This document shows positions 46,852-54,954 of a stretch of DNA of 64,000 bases, piece by piece. This stretch comes from Luteitalea sp. TBR-22 (GTDB lineage Bacteria > Acidobacteriota > Vicinamibacteria > Vicinamibacterales > Vicinamibacteraceae). The position numbers and the translations under genes are program-made. A model generated the notes under the pieces. That model saw nothing but the letters and a program-made list of their open reading frames with translations. It was not told the origin of the DNA and made no database searches. The stretch spans positions 1,324,501 to 1,388,500 of the forward strand of contig NZ_AP024452.1 in assembly GCF_016865485.1 (NCBI RefSeq). Reading direction: 5' to 3'. Numbering within the stretch: position 1 is the first letter of the stretch; the number at the start of each line of letters is the position of its first letter.

Positions 46852-48759
46852 GTGGGCCTTGCGCCTGGGGAAGGTGCCACGCCCCGGATCGATGCGCGGC
46901 TCGCGCTGAGCCTCGCCTGTGGCGCGCTGCTGCTGGTCGCCTGGGTGGGGGAGACGTGGCTTGGTGTGCCCCACCCGGTCGCGATCGGCCTGTACGTCGC
47001 GTCGGGCGCCTGCGGCGCCTGGGACCTGGTCCGCACCAACATCGCGGTGATCCGGGGCGGACACTACCGCGCCGACATCGACCTGCTGATGCTGCTGGCC
47101 GCCGTTGGCGCCGCCGGCCTCGGCGAGTGGGTCGAGGGCACGTTCCTGCTGTTCCTGTTCTCGCTCGCCAATGCCGCCGAGCACTACGCGATGGGGCGCG
47201 CGACCGGCGCCATCCGCGCGCTGGGCGAGTTGACGCCACCCACGGCGCGACTGCTCTTCCCTGACGGACACGACGAGGTGGTGCCGATCGAGCAGGTGAC
47301 GCGCGGCGCCCTGGTGCTGGTGCGCCCGGCCGAGCGGATGCCCGTCGATGGCATCGTGCGCAGCGGCCGATCGGCGGTCGATCAAGCCCCGATCACAGGT
47401 GAGTCGGTGCCGGTCGACAAGGCCCCCGGCGATCAGGTGTTCGCCGGGACGGTGAACGGCGACGGCGCGCTACAGGTCGAGACGACCGGCGCGGCCGGCG
47501 AACGCACCCTCGACCGGATCATCACGTTGGTCGCCGAGGCGCAGGCCCAGAAGGCGCACACCGAGCAGCTCACCGCGCGCTTCGAGCGCGTCTTCGTGCC
47601 CGTGGTGCTGGTCGGCGCCGCGGCGCTGATCGTGGCGCCGCCCCTGCTCGGCGCCTGGCCCTGGGCCACCAGCATCTACCGCGGCATGGCGCTGCTCGTG
47701 GCCGCCTCGCCCTGCGCGCTCGCCCTCGGCACGCCGGCCGCGATCCTGTCCGGCATCGCCCAGGCGGCGCGTCACGGCGTGCTGGTCAAGGGCGGCGCGC
47801 AACTCGAGGCCCTCGGGATGGTCCGGGCGCTGGCCGTCGACAAGACCGGCACCCTCACGATGGGACGGCCGGAGGTCACCGACGTGCTTGCCGTGGATGC
47901 CGAGCCCGATCGGGTGCTCGCCATCGCAGCCGCCGTGGAGCGGCAGTCGCAGCATCCACTGGCCGAGGCGATCGTCCGCCGGGCCGACGCCGAGGGCGTG
48001 TCCACGCCGGCCGCCGGCCCGCTCGAGAGCGTGACGGCGCGCGGCGTCCGGGCGCTCGTGGACGGCGCGACCGTCGAGATCGGCAGCCTGCGGATGTGGG
48101 CCGACCTGCCCGGCGGCGTGCCGGCACGGGTCTCTGAAGCCGTGCAGGAGCTGCAGGCCCGGGCGCGCAGCACGATGGTCGTCAGGCACGGCTCGTGCTG
48201 GCTCGGCGTGATCGGCGTGGCCGACAGGCCGCGCCCGACGGCGCGGGCGGCGCTCGGCGCCCTGCGCCGCCTCGGCGTGTCGCCCATCGTCATGCTCACC
48301 GGCGACAACGAGCAGGTCGCCGAGGCGATTGCGCAGGAAGTCGGCATCGACGAGGTCCGCGCGCACCTGCTGCCGGCCGACAAGGCCGAGGCGATCGCGC
48401 AGCTCCGCCGCCGACACGGTGGCGTCGCGATGATCGGCGACGGGGTCAACGACGCGCCGGCGCTGGCGAGCGCGACCGTCGGGATCGCGATGGGCGCGGC
48501 GGGCACCGCGGCGGCGCTCGAGGCCGCCGACGTCGCGCTCATGAGCGACGACATCGCCCAGGTGCCGTTCGCCATCGGCCTGGCCCGCCAGACACGCCGC
48601 ATCATCGTGCAGAACCTGGTCATCGCGCTCGGCGTGATCGCGCTGCTCATCGTGGTGACGACGACCGGCACGATCGGCATCGGCCCCGCCGTCGTGCTGC
48701 ACGAAGGCAGCACGCTGGTGGTCATCGCCAACGCGCTGCGATTGCTCGCCTATCGATGA
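46852..48759 (+). CDS. Heavy-metal P-type ATPase, P1B-4 (CoaT/ZiaA-group) type
   Basis: A 635-residue metal-exporting ATPase. The membrane metal site is S286-P-C288 (ASPCALALGTPAA) instead of CPC, and the last helix region has H617-E-G-S-T621. Together these mark subgroup P1B-4, which moves Co(II), Zn(II), Fe(II) or Ni(II). Catalytic parts are complete: TGES in the actuator, phosphorylated D330 in DKTGT, HP in SQHPLAEA, and GDGVNDAP. There is no N-terminal heavy-metal-binding domain, as is usual for this subgroup. The GTG start directly follows the FMN reductase stop. A regulator is not evident nearby. Likely detoxifies excess cobalt or iron. Confidence 0.93.
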   Translation: MGLAPGEGATPRIDARLALSLACGALLLVAWVGETWLGVPHPVAIGLYVASGACGAWDLVRTNIAVIRGGHYRADIDLLMLLAAVGAAGLGEWVEGTFLLFLFSLANAAEHYAMGRATGAIRALGELTPPTARLLFPDGHDEVVPIEQVTRGALVLVRPAERMPVDGIVRSGRSAVDQAPITGESVPVDKAPGDQVFAGTVNGDGALQVETTGAAGERTLDRIITLVAEAQAQKAHTEQLTARFERVFVPVVLVGAAALIVAPPLLGAWPWATSIYRGMALLVAASPCALALGTPAAILSGIAQAARHGVLVKGGAQLEALGMVRALAVDKTGTLTMGRPEVTDVLAVDAEPDRVLAIAAAVERQSQHPLAEAIVRRADAEGVSTPAAGPLESVTARGVRALVDGATVEIGSLRMWADLPGGVPARVSEAVQELQARARSTMVVRHGSCWLGVIGVADRPRPTARAALGALRRLGVSPIVMLTGDNEQVAEAIAQEVGIDEVRAHLLPADKAEAIAQLRRRHGGVAMIGDGVNDAPALASATVGIAMGAAGTAAALEAADVALMSDDIAQVPFAIGLARQTRRIIVQNLVIALGVIALLIVVTTTGTIGIGPAVVLHEGSTLVVIANALRLLAYR

Positions 48760-48779
48760 ACGCCGAACGACGGACGTTC

Positions 48780-49012
48780 GTAGCCGTCGACATTCATGTC
48801 GACGGTCAGTGATCTTCCCCGATGATCGATCCGTCGCCCGTGCGTCGGCCAGGGCCGACACCTACATGCGGACGTGGGGTTCGCCGGCCCCGTGTAGCCG
48901 TCGCCCTTGGGCGACGGTCAGGGGCCGTTCCGTTCGTAGCCGTCGACATTCATGTCGACGGTCAGTGATCTTCCCGGAAGATCGATCGAACCCTGGCCTT
49001 CCCGCGTCCTAC
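48780..49012. repeat. Cluster of four GTAG-REP hairpins
   Basis: Units: GTAG plus CCGTCGACAT / ATGTCGACGG (48780-48805, forward); GTCGGCC / GGCCGAC plus acCTAC (48844-48865, reverse); GTAG plus CCGTCGCCC / GGGCGACGG (48894-48917, forward); GTAG plus CCGTCGACAT / ATGTCGACGG (48936-48961, forward). The last is followed by GATCTTCC / GGAAGATC around one C (48967-48983) and a CTAC at 49009-49012 without a recognisable right stem. Confidence 0.88.
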
Positions 49013-49020
49013 CACCTGCG

Positions 49021-49203
49021 ATGAACGGCGTGAAGAAGCAGCACCTGCCCACGAAGATCTGCGCGACCTGCGGGCGCCCGTTCACCTGGCGCAAGAAGTG
49101 GGCGCGCGACTGGGAGCAGGTCAAGTACTGCAGTGATGCCTGCCGCCGTGACTCGACGCGCCGTGTCGACGTCTCCGCCACACGTCCGGTCCGCTCACCG
49201 TGA
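49021..49203 (+). CDS. DUF2256 zinc-binding small protein
   Basis: A 60-residue protein with the DUF2256 signature: [19 protein letters not shown], a run of aromatic and basic residues, then [11 protein letters not shown]. The four cysteines (two CxxC-like pairs) probably bind zinc. The family is frequently encoded beside cryptochrome/photolyase genes, none of which is visible here, and has no known biochemical role. ATG 49021 begins the conserved sequence. The 3' end overlaps the convergent PHP gene by nine bases, and a cluster of repeat hairpins occupies the upstream region. Confidence 0.85.
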   Translation: MNGVKKQHLPTKICATCGRPFTWRKKWARDWEQVKYCSDACRRDSTRRVDVSATRPVRSP

Positions 49204-50313
49204 CCCGGCTCGTCGCGCGGCGCACCACTCGAGCAGTCGCCCGATCGGCCACGTGTTGATGACCTGATCCGGTGGCACCTGCGCAAGGCGCGCGTGGGCC
49301 ACTGCCGTCTCCGCATAGGCGAGCTGATCGATGCCGTGGGCATCGCTGTCGACCGCAATCAGGCAACCGGCGTCGGCCGCCTCTGCGGCCATGGTGTGAT
49401 CGAGATCCTGGCGCGACGGGTCGCCGTCGATTTCGAGCGCGACGCCGGTCCTGGCCGCCGCCTCGAAGATGGCCGGCCAGTGCGCCGACACGCCGGGTCG
49501 CGACCCGTACATCCGCCCGCGCGGGTGGCCGATCACGTGCACGCCCGGCTGACTCACTGCCGCGAGCATGCGCGCGGTCTGGTCCTCGGCCCGGCGCAGC
49601 GCCGAATGAGGCGACGCGATGACGATGTCGAGCGTGGCGAGTTCCTCCGGCGTCATGTCCACGCTGCCGTCGGCGCGCAGGTTCGCCTCGATCCCTTTCA
49701 GCACGTGAAACCGTCCGGCCCAGCGGGCGTTGAGCGCGTCGATCTCGGCATGCTGCCGCGCGAGCCTGTCCATCGGCACGCCGCCGGCGATGGGCAGGCC
49801 GTACGAGTGGTCCGAGATCGCGCAGTAGGCGAGGCCGCGAGCCGCGCACGCGTCGGCCATCTCCTCGACGCCGTGTGCGCCGTCGCTGTACGTGGTGTGC
49901 ATGTGCAGGTCACCGCGGATGTCGGCGAGCGTCGGACCTGCGAGCCCCTCACGTCGCAGGGCCTGCATGACCTGCGCACGGCTGAGGAAGTGCTCGCGGT
50001 ACGTGGCGCGCGTCTCGACCGCGGCCACCGCCCCTGCGTCTCGCACCGCTTGCTCGACGGTGGGGGAACGGCCGGTGTCGAGGATCTCGAGCACGACGCG
50101 CAGTGAAGAGGGGCCGACGTGCTTGACGCGTGGGAGCGCTCCCTCGGGCCCGCGCAGTTGCGTGAGCGGCACATCGAGATCGAGGATGGCCGCGGCCGCG
50201 CGCTTGTAGCCCCACGCCTTCTGGGTGGAGGATTGCACCGCCGCGAGATCACGAAGCGCTGCGGCGACCCGGCTGTTGATGTCCTCGATGGCGTCCGGTC
50301 CGTGGGGGCCCAT
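49195..50313 (-). CDS. PHP-domain phosphoesterase with PolX-like helix-hairpin-helix N-terminus
   Basis: A 372-residue protein. The C-terminal two thirds are a PHP metal-dependent phosphoesterase: [12 protein letters not shown] (H137, H139), [35 protein letters not shown] and DSDAHG supply the metal ligands. The first 110 residues ([49 protein letters not shown]) match the helix-hairpin-helix 8-kDa-like region of bacterial DNA polymerase X. The polymerase palm normally lying between the two is missing. It may act as a DNA-end or abasic-site phosphoesterase/exonuclease. ATG 50313 is preceded by no strong ribosome site. Confidence 0.85.
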   Translation of the reverse strand: MGPHGPDAIEDINSRVAAALRDLAAVQSSTQKAWGYKRAAAAILDLDVPLTQLRGPEGALPRVKHVGPSSLRVVLEILDTGRSPTVEQAVRDAGAVAAVETRATYREHFLSRAQVMQALRREGLAGPTLADIRGDLHMHTTYSDGAHGVEEMADACAARGLAYCAISDHSYGLPIAGGVPMDRLARQHAEIDALNARWAGRFHVLKGIEANLRADGSVDMTPEELATLDIVIASPHSALRRAEDQTARMLAAVSQPGVHVIGHPRGRMYGSRPGVSAHWPAIFEAAARTGVALEIDGDPSRQDLDHTMAAEAADAGCLIAVDSDAHGIDQLAYAETAVAHARLAQVPPDQVINTWPIGRLLEWCAARRAGSR

Positions 50314-50429
50314 GCGCGAGAGCGATGCAGGAGGCGGGCCATCGCACGGTCGCCGGACTCCGGGAATCGAGCTCGGGCATGGCCCGGTCGCACGCCGCAG
50401 CCGGGCCGGCCCCTTCCTTCGATGTCGCC

Positions 50430-52139
50430 CTACTGGCAGCGCACCGGATACGTGTTCCCCGGCACGCGCACGCGCTTGCGGTCGGGATCGTGGTGGCCCA
50501 CGGTGCCCGCGACGATGCCCCTGGCCTGGCTGCCAATCACGGAGACGATCGACTCGCGCATCGGCGTGTCGAGCTGCAGCGTGAAGCGCTCCGCCATGTC
50601 GGGGAAGTACCCGCCGCCGCCCGAGGACAGGAACTCGCTCGTCACCACCTTGAGGGGCGCGTCCGCCGGGAGTACTTGTCCGTTCCGTGACACCGCCACC
50701 CGTGGCGTGGTGCCGTCGCAGGTGATCGTCACCTCGATGCCGGACACGATCGGGATCGGCCCGCGTGTCACGCCTCGGAGGATGGCCTCGGAGACCGTCG
50801 CCACCGGCAGCGTCGCCGTCGCCACCACGCTGTCGAACGGCAGCAGGGCGTACAGCTTCCCGTAGGTGATCGGGCCGGCCGGCAGCGACGTGCGCGTGCC
50901 TGTCGCGTTGTAGATGGCGACGTCGGCCTCCGGGTGCGCTGCCCGCAACAGGTCCACCACCAGGTTGCTGGCCGGCGACTCGTCGCGCGTCGAGTGCGGG
51001 TAGGCCTGTGCCGCCGTGACGCCCAGCGGCTGCTCGCGCCGGCGACGCGCCCGCTCGATGTCGTCGCGCAGCACCGCGATGAGGGCGGCGTCGCGGCGCA
51101 CCGGCCGTCCTTCGTAGGCGGGCGGCTGGCAGGCATCGGCGGCCCACGTGTCGATCTCGCGCGGCGTCCTGCCGTCGCACACGTACTGCGGCGGATGGAT
51201 CCGCGACGAGGTGACGCGACCGGCGGCGGGATCGACCACGAGATCGACGCGGCCGAACGCGCGACCGACGTTGAACGGCTCGACGATCGCGATGCCGCTC
51301 ACCCGGTGGGCGATGCCGTCGTGGGCATGGCCCGCCGCGATCGCGTCCACCAGGCCCGCCGGCAGCGCCCGCGCCAGCCTGAAGATCTCGCCCTGCTCCC
51401 GGCAGCTCGACACGTCGTCGGGATCGCCGAAGGCCTCGCAGCGCCCGCCGGCGTGCGCCAGCAGCACGACCACGGCCGCGCCTTCACTGCGCAGCCGCGT
51501 CGCCTCACGCACGACGATGTCGCGCAGCGGCGCGACGGTGAGGCGCACGAGGTTGCGGGGATCGGTGGCCGACGGCGTCGCCGTGGTGGTGACGCCCACC
51601 AGGCCGACGCGCACGCCCGCGACGGTGACCATCACCGACGGCCGCACGTTGGGCGGCGTCCACGGTCCGCCTTCGCGCGTGAGGAGATTGGCCGCCAGGA
51701 ACGGGAAGCGGGCCTGCCTGGCCCGCGCCTCGATGTTGCCCGTCGGGTTGTCCGAGGCGTCGCGCGGGACCGTCCGCGGGCCGACGGGACCGAAGTCGAA
51801 CTCGTGGTTGCCGATGGTGACCGCGTGATAGCCGAGGGCGTTGTAGGCACGGACGCTGGCCGCCCCCTCGCCCAGGTTGGACTCGAGCGTGCCCTGCCAC
51901 ATGTCGCCGGCATCGACGAGCAGCACGTCGCCGCCCTCGGCACGCCGCGCGGCGCGCAGGTTCTGCACGTAGCCCGAGATCCACGGCAGGGACTCGAGCC
52001 GTCCGTGGATGTCGGTCGTGGTGACCAGGGTGATCGTCCGCGGCCCGGCCGCCGTCGCAGGGGCCGGGGCCGGCACTGGGCGAGCACAGGCCGCGGCCAG
52101 CAGCAGGATCAGGAAGGGCCAGCGGCGCACGGGAAGCAC
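50430..52139 (-). CDS. 5'-nucleotidase/metallophosphoesterase lipoprotein
   Basis: A 569-residue bifunctional-type UshA/5'-nucleotidase. The N-terminus has a lipoprotein signal with lipobox LAAAC at about 18, predicting an envelope-anchored enzyme. The metallophosphatase domain shows TTDIHGRLE, VDAGDMWQGT, GNHEFDFG and AGHAHDG. The 5'-nucleotidase C-terminal domain begins about residue 365 and includes ESPASNLVVDLLRAAHP, YGKLYALLPFDS and FLSSGGGGYFPDM, which bind the nucleoside. It cleaves nucleotides or related phosphoesters in the periplasm to recover phosphate. The GTG start has no evident ribosome site. Confidence 0.92.
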   Translation of the reverse strand: MLPVRRWPFLILLLAAACARPVPAPAPATAAGPRTITLVTTTDIHGRLESLPWISGYVQNLRAARRAEGGDVLLVDAGDMWQGTLESNLGEGAASVRAYNALGYHAVTIGNHEFDFGPVGPRTVPRDASDNPTGNIEARARQARFPFLAANLLTREGGPWTPPNVRPSVMVTVAGVRVGLVGVTTTATPSATDPRNLVRLTVAPLRDIVVREATRLRSEGAAVVVLLAHAGGRCEAFGDPDDVSSCREQGEIFRLARALPAGLVDAIAAGHAHDGIAHRVSGIAIVEPFNVGRAFGRVDLVVDPAAGRVTSSRIHPPQYVCDGRTPREIDTWAADACQPPAYEGRPVRRDAALIAVLRDDIERARRRREQPLGVTAAQAYPHSTRDESPASNLVVDLLRAAHPEADVAIYNATGTRTSLPAGPITYGKLYALLPFDSVVATATLPVATVSEAILRGVTRGPIPIVSGIEVTITCDGTTPRVAVSRNGQVLPADAPLKVVTSEFLSSGGGGYFPDMAERFTLQLDTPMRESIVSVIGSQARGIVAGTVGHHDPDRKRVRVPGNTYPVRCQ

Positions 52140-52146
52140 TCTAGCA

Positions 52147-52181
52147 GGCTCGGGGCTAAGGGCTCACGGCTGAGGGCTCAA
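52147..52181. repeat. 7-bp-period array, GGCTCAG class
   Basis: GGCTCGG, GGCTAAG, GGCTCAC, GGCTGAG and GGCTCAA in exact register, directly followed by a GTAG-REP hairpin. Confidence 0.85.
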
Positions 52182-52185
52182 TCGA

Positions 52186-52279
52186 GCGTCGACCTGAAGG
52201 TCGACGCCTACGGCGGTAATTGACCCGAGGACCGCCCAATGGCGCTCCAGCGCGTAGCCGCCGACCTTCAGGTCGGCGG
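52186..52279. repeat. GTAG-REP pair in outward arrangement
   Basis: GCGTCGACC / GGTCGACGC around TGAA followed by CTAC (52186-52211), then GTAG followed by CCGCCGACC / GGTCGGCGG around TTCA (52254-52279). Here the feet face each other, the reverse of the usual pair. It lies just after the 3' end of the PhyH gene. Confidence 0.85.
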
Positions 52280-52293
52280 TCGGGCCGCGATCG

Positions 52294-53232
52294 TCACGCC
52301 CAGGGCACCAGTCCCAGCAGCTTCTCGCCGAGCGGCGTGAGCGTGGCGGTCTGCGCGTGCTGGCGCTCCCAGTCGCGCGGGTCGCCGGGGAACGCGGGGC
52401 GCTGCGGGTGATCGAGCTCGCGCCACAGGCGGATGCGCTCGAGGCGCTCGGCCTCGTTGTGCCACTCGGCCGGGTGCATCGCCACGTACTGCGCGATGCG
52501 CGGCCGGTCGATCGAGTGGTTCGGTCGCACGCCGTGCGCGAGCAGCGAGTTGAAGATCAGCAGGTCGCCGGCCTCCATCGACACGTTGACGATGCGCAGG
52601 CCGGTCGTGTCGGGGTGCATCGGGTCGCGGTCGGCCGGTTGGGTCTTCACCCACGCATCGAAGTCGGAGAACAACTCGGGCACGCACTGGAAGCCGCCGG
52701 TTTCCTCGTCCTGCGCGGCCAGGCTCAGCACGCCCTGCACGCCGATCGGCAAGGGCCGCTTCGACGTGTCGACGTCCCAGTGGATGAAGCCGTTCGGGTT
52801 GCCCTTCACCTTCTTCGGCAGGTTCAGGTTCGCGCGGTCGATCGTCACCCACAGGTCCTCGCGGTCCCAGATGTCGACGAACGCGTCGTACACGCGTGGG
52901 TCGGTGCGCGTGTCCCACAGGTACTGGTGGTTGTAGATCTCCAGCATCCCCGTGTGATTCAGCTCGCGCATGGCGTGCTCGCGCCGCTGCGGGGCTTCCC
53001 AAGTGGCCGGGTCGTGCGGGTCCTTCTCGTCGAACCGCCAGAGCAGATCCACCAGCCGGTCGACCTTCTCGCGTGGCACGGCCTGCTTGACGATGACGTA
53101 GCCCTGCGTGATCCAGTGCTGCCAGTCGTCCTCCGACAGCACGCGCAGCGGCAGCCGCTTGCGGATGTCCTTCAGCTGCACGTCCGAGACATGCGACGTC
53201 GGGTGGCTGTGCTCGTTCATCGAGATGTGCAC
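52294..53232 (-). CDS. Phytanoyl-CoA dioxygenase (PhyH)-family Fe(II)/2-oxoglutarate oxygenase
   Basis: A 312-residue non-haem iron oxygenase. The facial triad is visible: His and Asp in GFIHWDVDTS and the distal His in LLAHGVRPNHS, with an Arg shortly after (IDRPRIAQY) for 2-oxoglutarate. Others of the family hydroxylate lipids, compatible solutes or natural products. GTG 53232 has GAGG six bases upstream (minus strand), better than ATG 53220, which is four codons later and has no site. A near-perfect array of thirteen heptamer units lies directly upstream. It is the last of four same-strand genes with DUF1501 and PSD1 proteins. Confidence 0.87.
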   Translation of the reverse strand: MHISMNEHSHPTSHVSDVQLKDIRKRLPLRVLSEDDWQHWITQGYVIVKQAVPREKVDRLVDLLWRFDEKDPHDPATWEAPQRREHAMRELNHTGMLEIYNHQYLWDTRTDPRVYDAFVDIWDREDLWVTIDRANLNLPKKVKGNPNGFIHWDVDTSKRPLPIGVQGVLSLAAQDEETGGFQCVPELFSDFDAWVKTQPADRDPMHPDTTGLRIVNVSMEAGDLLIFNSLLAHGVRPNHSIDRPRIAQYVAMHPAEWHNEAERLERIRLWRELDHPQRPAFPGDPRDWERQHAQTATLTPLGEKLLGLVPWA

Positions 53233-53244
53233 GATGATCCTCTC

Positions 53245-53336
53245 GGCAGTCGGCAGTCGGCAGTCGGCAGTCGGCAGTCGGCAGTCGGCAGTCGGCAGTC
53301 GGCAAGTCGGCAGTCGGCAGTCGGCAGTCGGCAGTC
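53245..53336. repeat. Near-perfect 7-bp array, GGCAGTC
   Basis: Eight exact GGCAGTC units, one 8-base variant GGCAAGTC, then four more exact units. This is the most homogeneous array in the window, which suggests recent expansion. It begins 12 bases upstream of the PhyH start codon. Confidence 0.95.
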
Positions 53337-53339
53337 GAG

Positions 53340-53401
53340 GTAGTGCGGCGTGTCCCACGCCGCCGCTGTGGATAGCGGCGCGGTCGGAGACCGCGCCCTA
53401 C
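53340..53401. repeat. GTAG-REP inverted pair with TCC triloops
   Basis: GTAG (53340-53343), GCGGCGTG / CACGCCGC around TCC (53345-53363); then GGCGCGGTC / GACCGCGCC around GGA (53377-53397) and CTAC (53398-53401). It lies between the DUF1501 stop and the PhyH start. Confidence 0.87.
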
Positions 53402-53410
53402 CTTGTGTTC

Positions 53411-54832
53411 CTACGCCAACAACCCCTTGACCACCTTGCCGTGGACGTCGGTCAGGCGGAAGTCGCGGCCCTGGAACTTGTACGTCAGCTTCTCGTGGTC
53501 GATGCCGAGCAGATGCAGCATCGTCGCGTGCAGGTCGTGTACCTCGACGGGATCCTTCGTGATGTTGTACCCGAGCTCGTCGGTCTCGCCGTAGGTGATG
53601 CCTGGCTTGATGCCGCCGCCGGCCATCCACATCGTGAAGGCGCGCGGGTGGTGGTCGCGGCCGAGGAACTTCGAGCCGTTGCGGGCCTCGTTCATCGGCG
53701 TGCGGCCGAACTCGCCGCCCCACACCACGAGCGTCGTGTCGAGCAGTCCGCGCTGCTTCAGGTCCTTTACGAGCGCCGCGGCCGCCTGGTCGGTCTGGCG
53801 GCACATGTGCGGCAGCTTCTCGATCACGTCGTCGCCGAAGCTGGCGCCGTGGGTATCCCAGCCGCGGTGATACAGCTGCACGAAGCGGACGCCGCGCTCC
53901 ACCAGCCGGCGGGCCAGCAGGCAGTTGTTGGCAAACGAGGTCTGCCCCGGCTGCGTGCCGTAGAGGTCGTGCACCGCCTGCGGCTCGTCGCTGATGTCGG
54001 TCAGCTCGGGGACGCTGGTCTGCATCCGGTAGGCGAGCTCGTACGCGTTGATGCGCGTCTCGATCTCCGGATCGCCGACGCTGGCCTGCCGCATGCCGTT
54101 CAGGTCCTTGAGTGCGTCGAGCGACGCACGACGCAACTGCGCGTCGACGCCCGCGGGATTGGAGACGAACAGCACGGGATCGGCCCCGCTGCGGAACTCC
54201 ACGCCCTGGTGCGTGGTCGGGAGGAAGCCCGACCCCCAGCACGACTTGCCCCCGTCCGGGTTGTTCTCGCCGGAGATCAGCACGACGAAGGCGGGCAGGT
54301 CCTTCGAGTCCGAGCCCAGCCCGTACGACAGCCACGACCCCATGCTCGGGCGCCCGATCACCTGGTGGCCCGTGTTCATGAAGATCTGCGCCGGTGCGTG
54401 GTTGAACTGCGTCGTCGACATCGACTTGACGATGGCGATGTCGTCCGCGATGGTGCCGAGGTGCGGCAGCAGGTCCGAGATCTCCTGGCCCGACTGGCCG
54501 TGGCGCCTGAATTCGTACGGCGAGCCGAGGAGGCGGGGCGTGCCCTTGATGAACGCGAACCGCTCGCCCTTGACGATCTCGGCCGGAATCTCCTGCCCGT
54601 CGTACTTGCGCAGGGCCGGCTTGTTGTCGAACAGGTCGAGCTGCGACGGCGCGCCGGCCATGAACAGGAAGATCACCTGCTTGGCCTTCGGGGCGACGGC
54701 CGGAGCCACCTGCCGCGCCGCCTGCGCGAACAACTGCTCCTGCATGAGCGAGGCGAGCGCCGCCCCGCCGATGCCGAACCCGGTTGCCTGGCGGAAGAAG
54801 TGGCGTCGTGTGACTGCCTTCAGTTCGTTCAT
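53411..54832 (-). CDS. Tat-exported DUF1501 protein
   Basis: A 473-residue protein with a twin-arginine signal ([17 protein letters not shown]) and the DUF1501 domain, a sulfatase/alkaline-phosphatase-like fold: [49 protein letters not shown], and [12 protein letters not shown] with candidate metal residues. Its genes are commonly paired with PSD1/planctomycete-cytochrome genes in Planctomycetota, Verrucomicrobiota and Acidobacteriota, exactly as here, and the function of the pair is unknown. It lies 122 bases downstream of the nearer PSD1 gene on the same strand, with a heptamer array between. Confidence 0.92.
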   Translation of the reverse strand: MNELKAVTRRHFFRQATGFGIGGAALASLMQEQLFAQAARQVAPAVAPKAKQVIFLFMAGAPSQLDLFDNKPALRKYDGQEIPAEIVKGERFAFIKGTPRLLGSPYEFRRHGQSGQEISDLLPHLGTIADDIAIVKSMSTTQFNHAPAQIFMNTGHQVIGRPSMGSWLSYGLGSDSKDLPAFVVLISGENNPDGGKSCWGSGFLPTTHQGVEFRSGADPVLFVSNPAGVDAQLRRASLDALKDLNGMRQASVGDPEIETRINAYELAYRMQTSVPELTDISDEPQAVHDLYGTQPGQTSFANNCLLARRLVERGVRFVQLYHRGWDTHGASFGDDVIEKLPHMCRQTDQAAAALVKDLKQRGLLDTTLVVWGGEFGRTPMNEARNGSKFLGRDHHPRAFTMWMAGGGIKPGITYGETDELGYNITKDPVEVHDLHATMLHLLGIDHEKLTYKFQGRDFRLTDVHGKVVKGLLA

Positions 54833-54893
54833 CGTCGTTCTCGATCACGGCCGGCTCGGCCTTTCGACTGCGCTCAAGCCGCCCCTGCCGTCC

Positions 54894-54949
54894 GTAAGCC
54901 GTAAGCCCTGAGCCTGTCCTTGTGAGCCCTGAGCCTTGAGCCCTGAGCC
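54894..54949. repeat. 7-bp-period array, GTAAGCC and CTGAGCC
   Basis: GTAAGCC, GTAAGCC, CTGAGCC, TGTCCTT, GTGAGCC, CTGAGCC, TTGAGCC and CTGAGCC, eight units with no spacing error. Same heptamers as at 30651-30685. Confidence 0.88.
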
Positions 54950-54954
54950 TGCCC

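Noticed and set aside
53245-53336. Possible CRISPR array
   Set aside because: Units are seven bases with no spacers and no cas genes are near; it is a simple tandem repeat.
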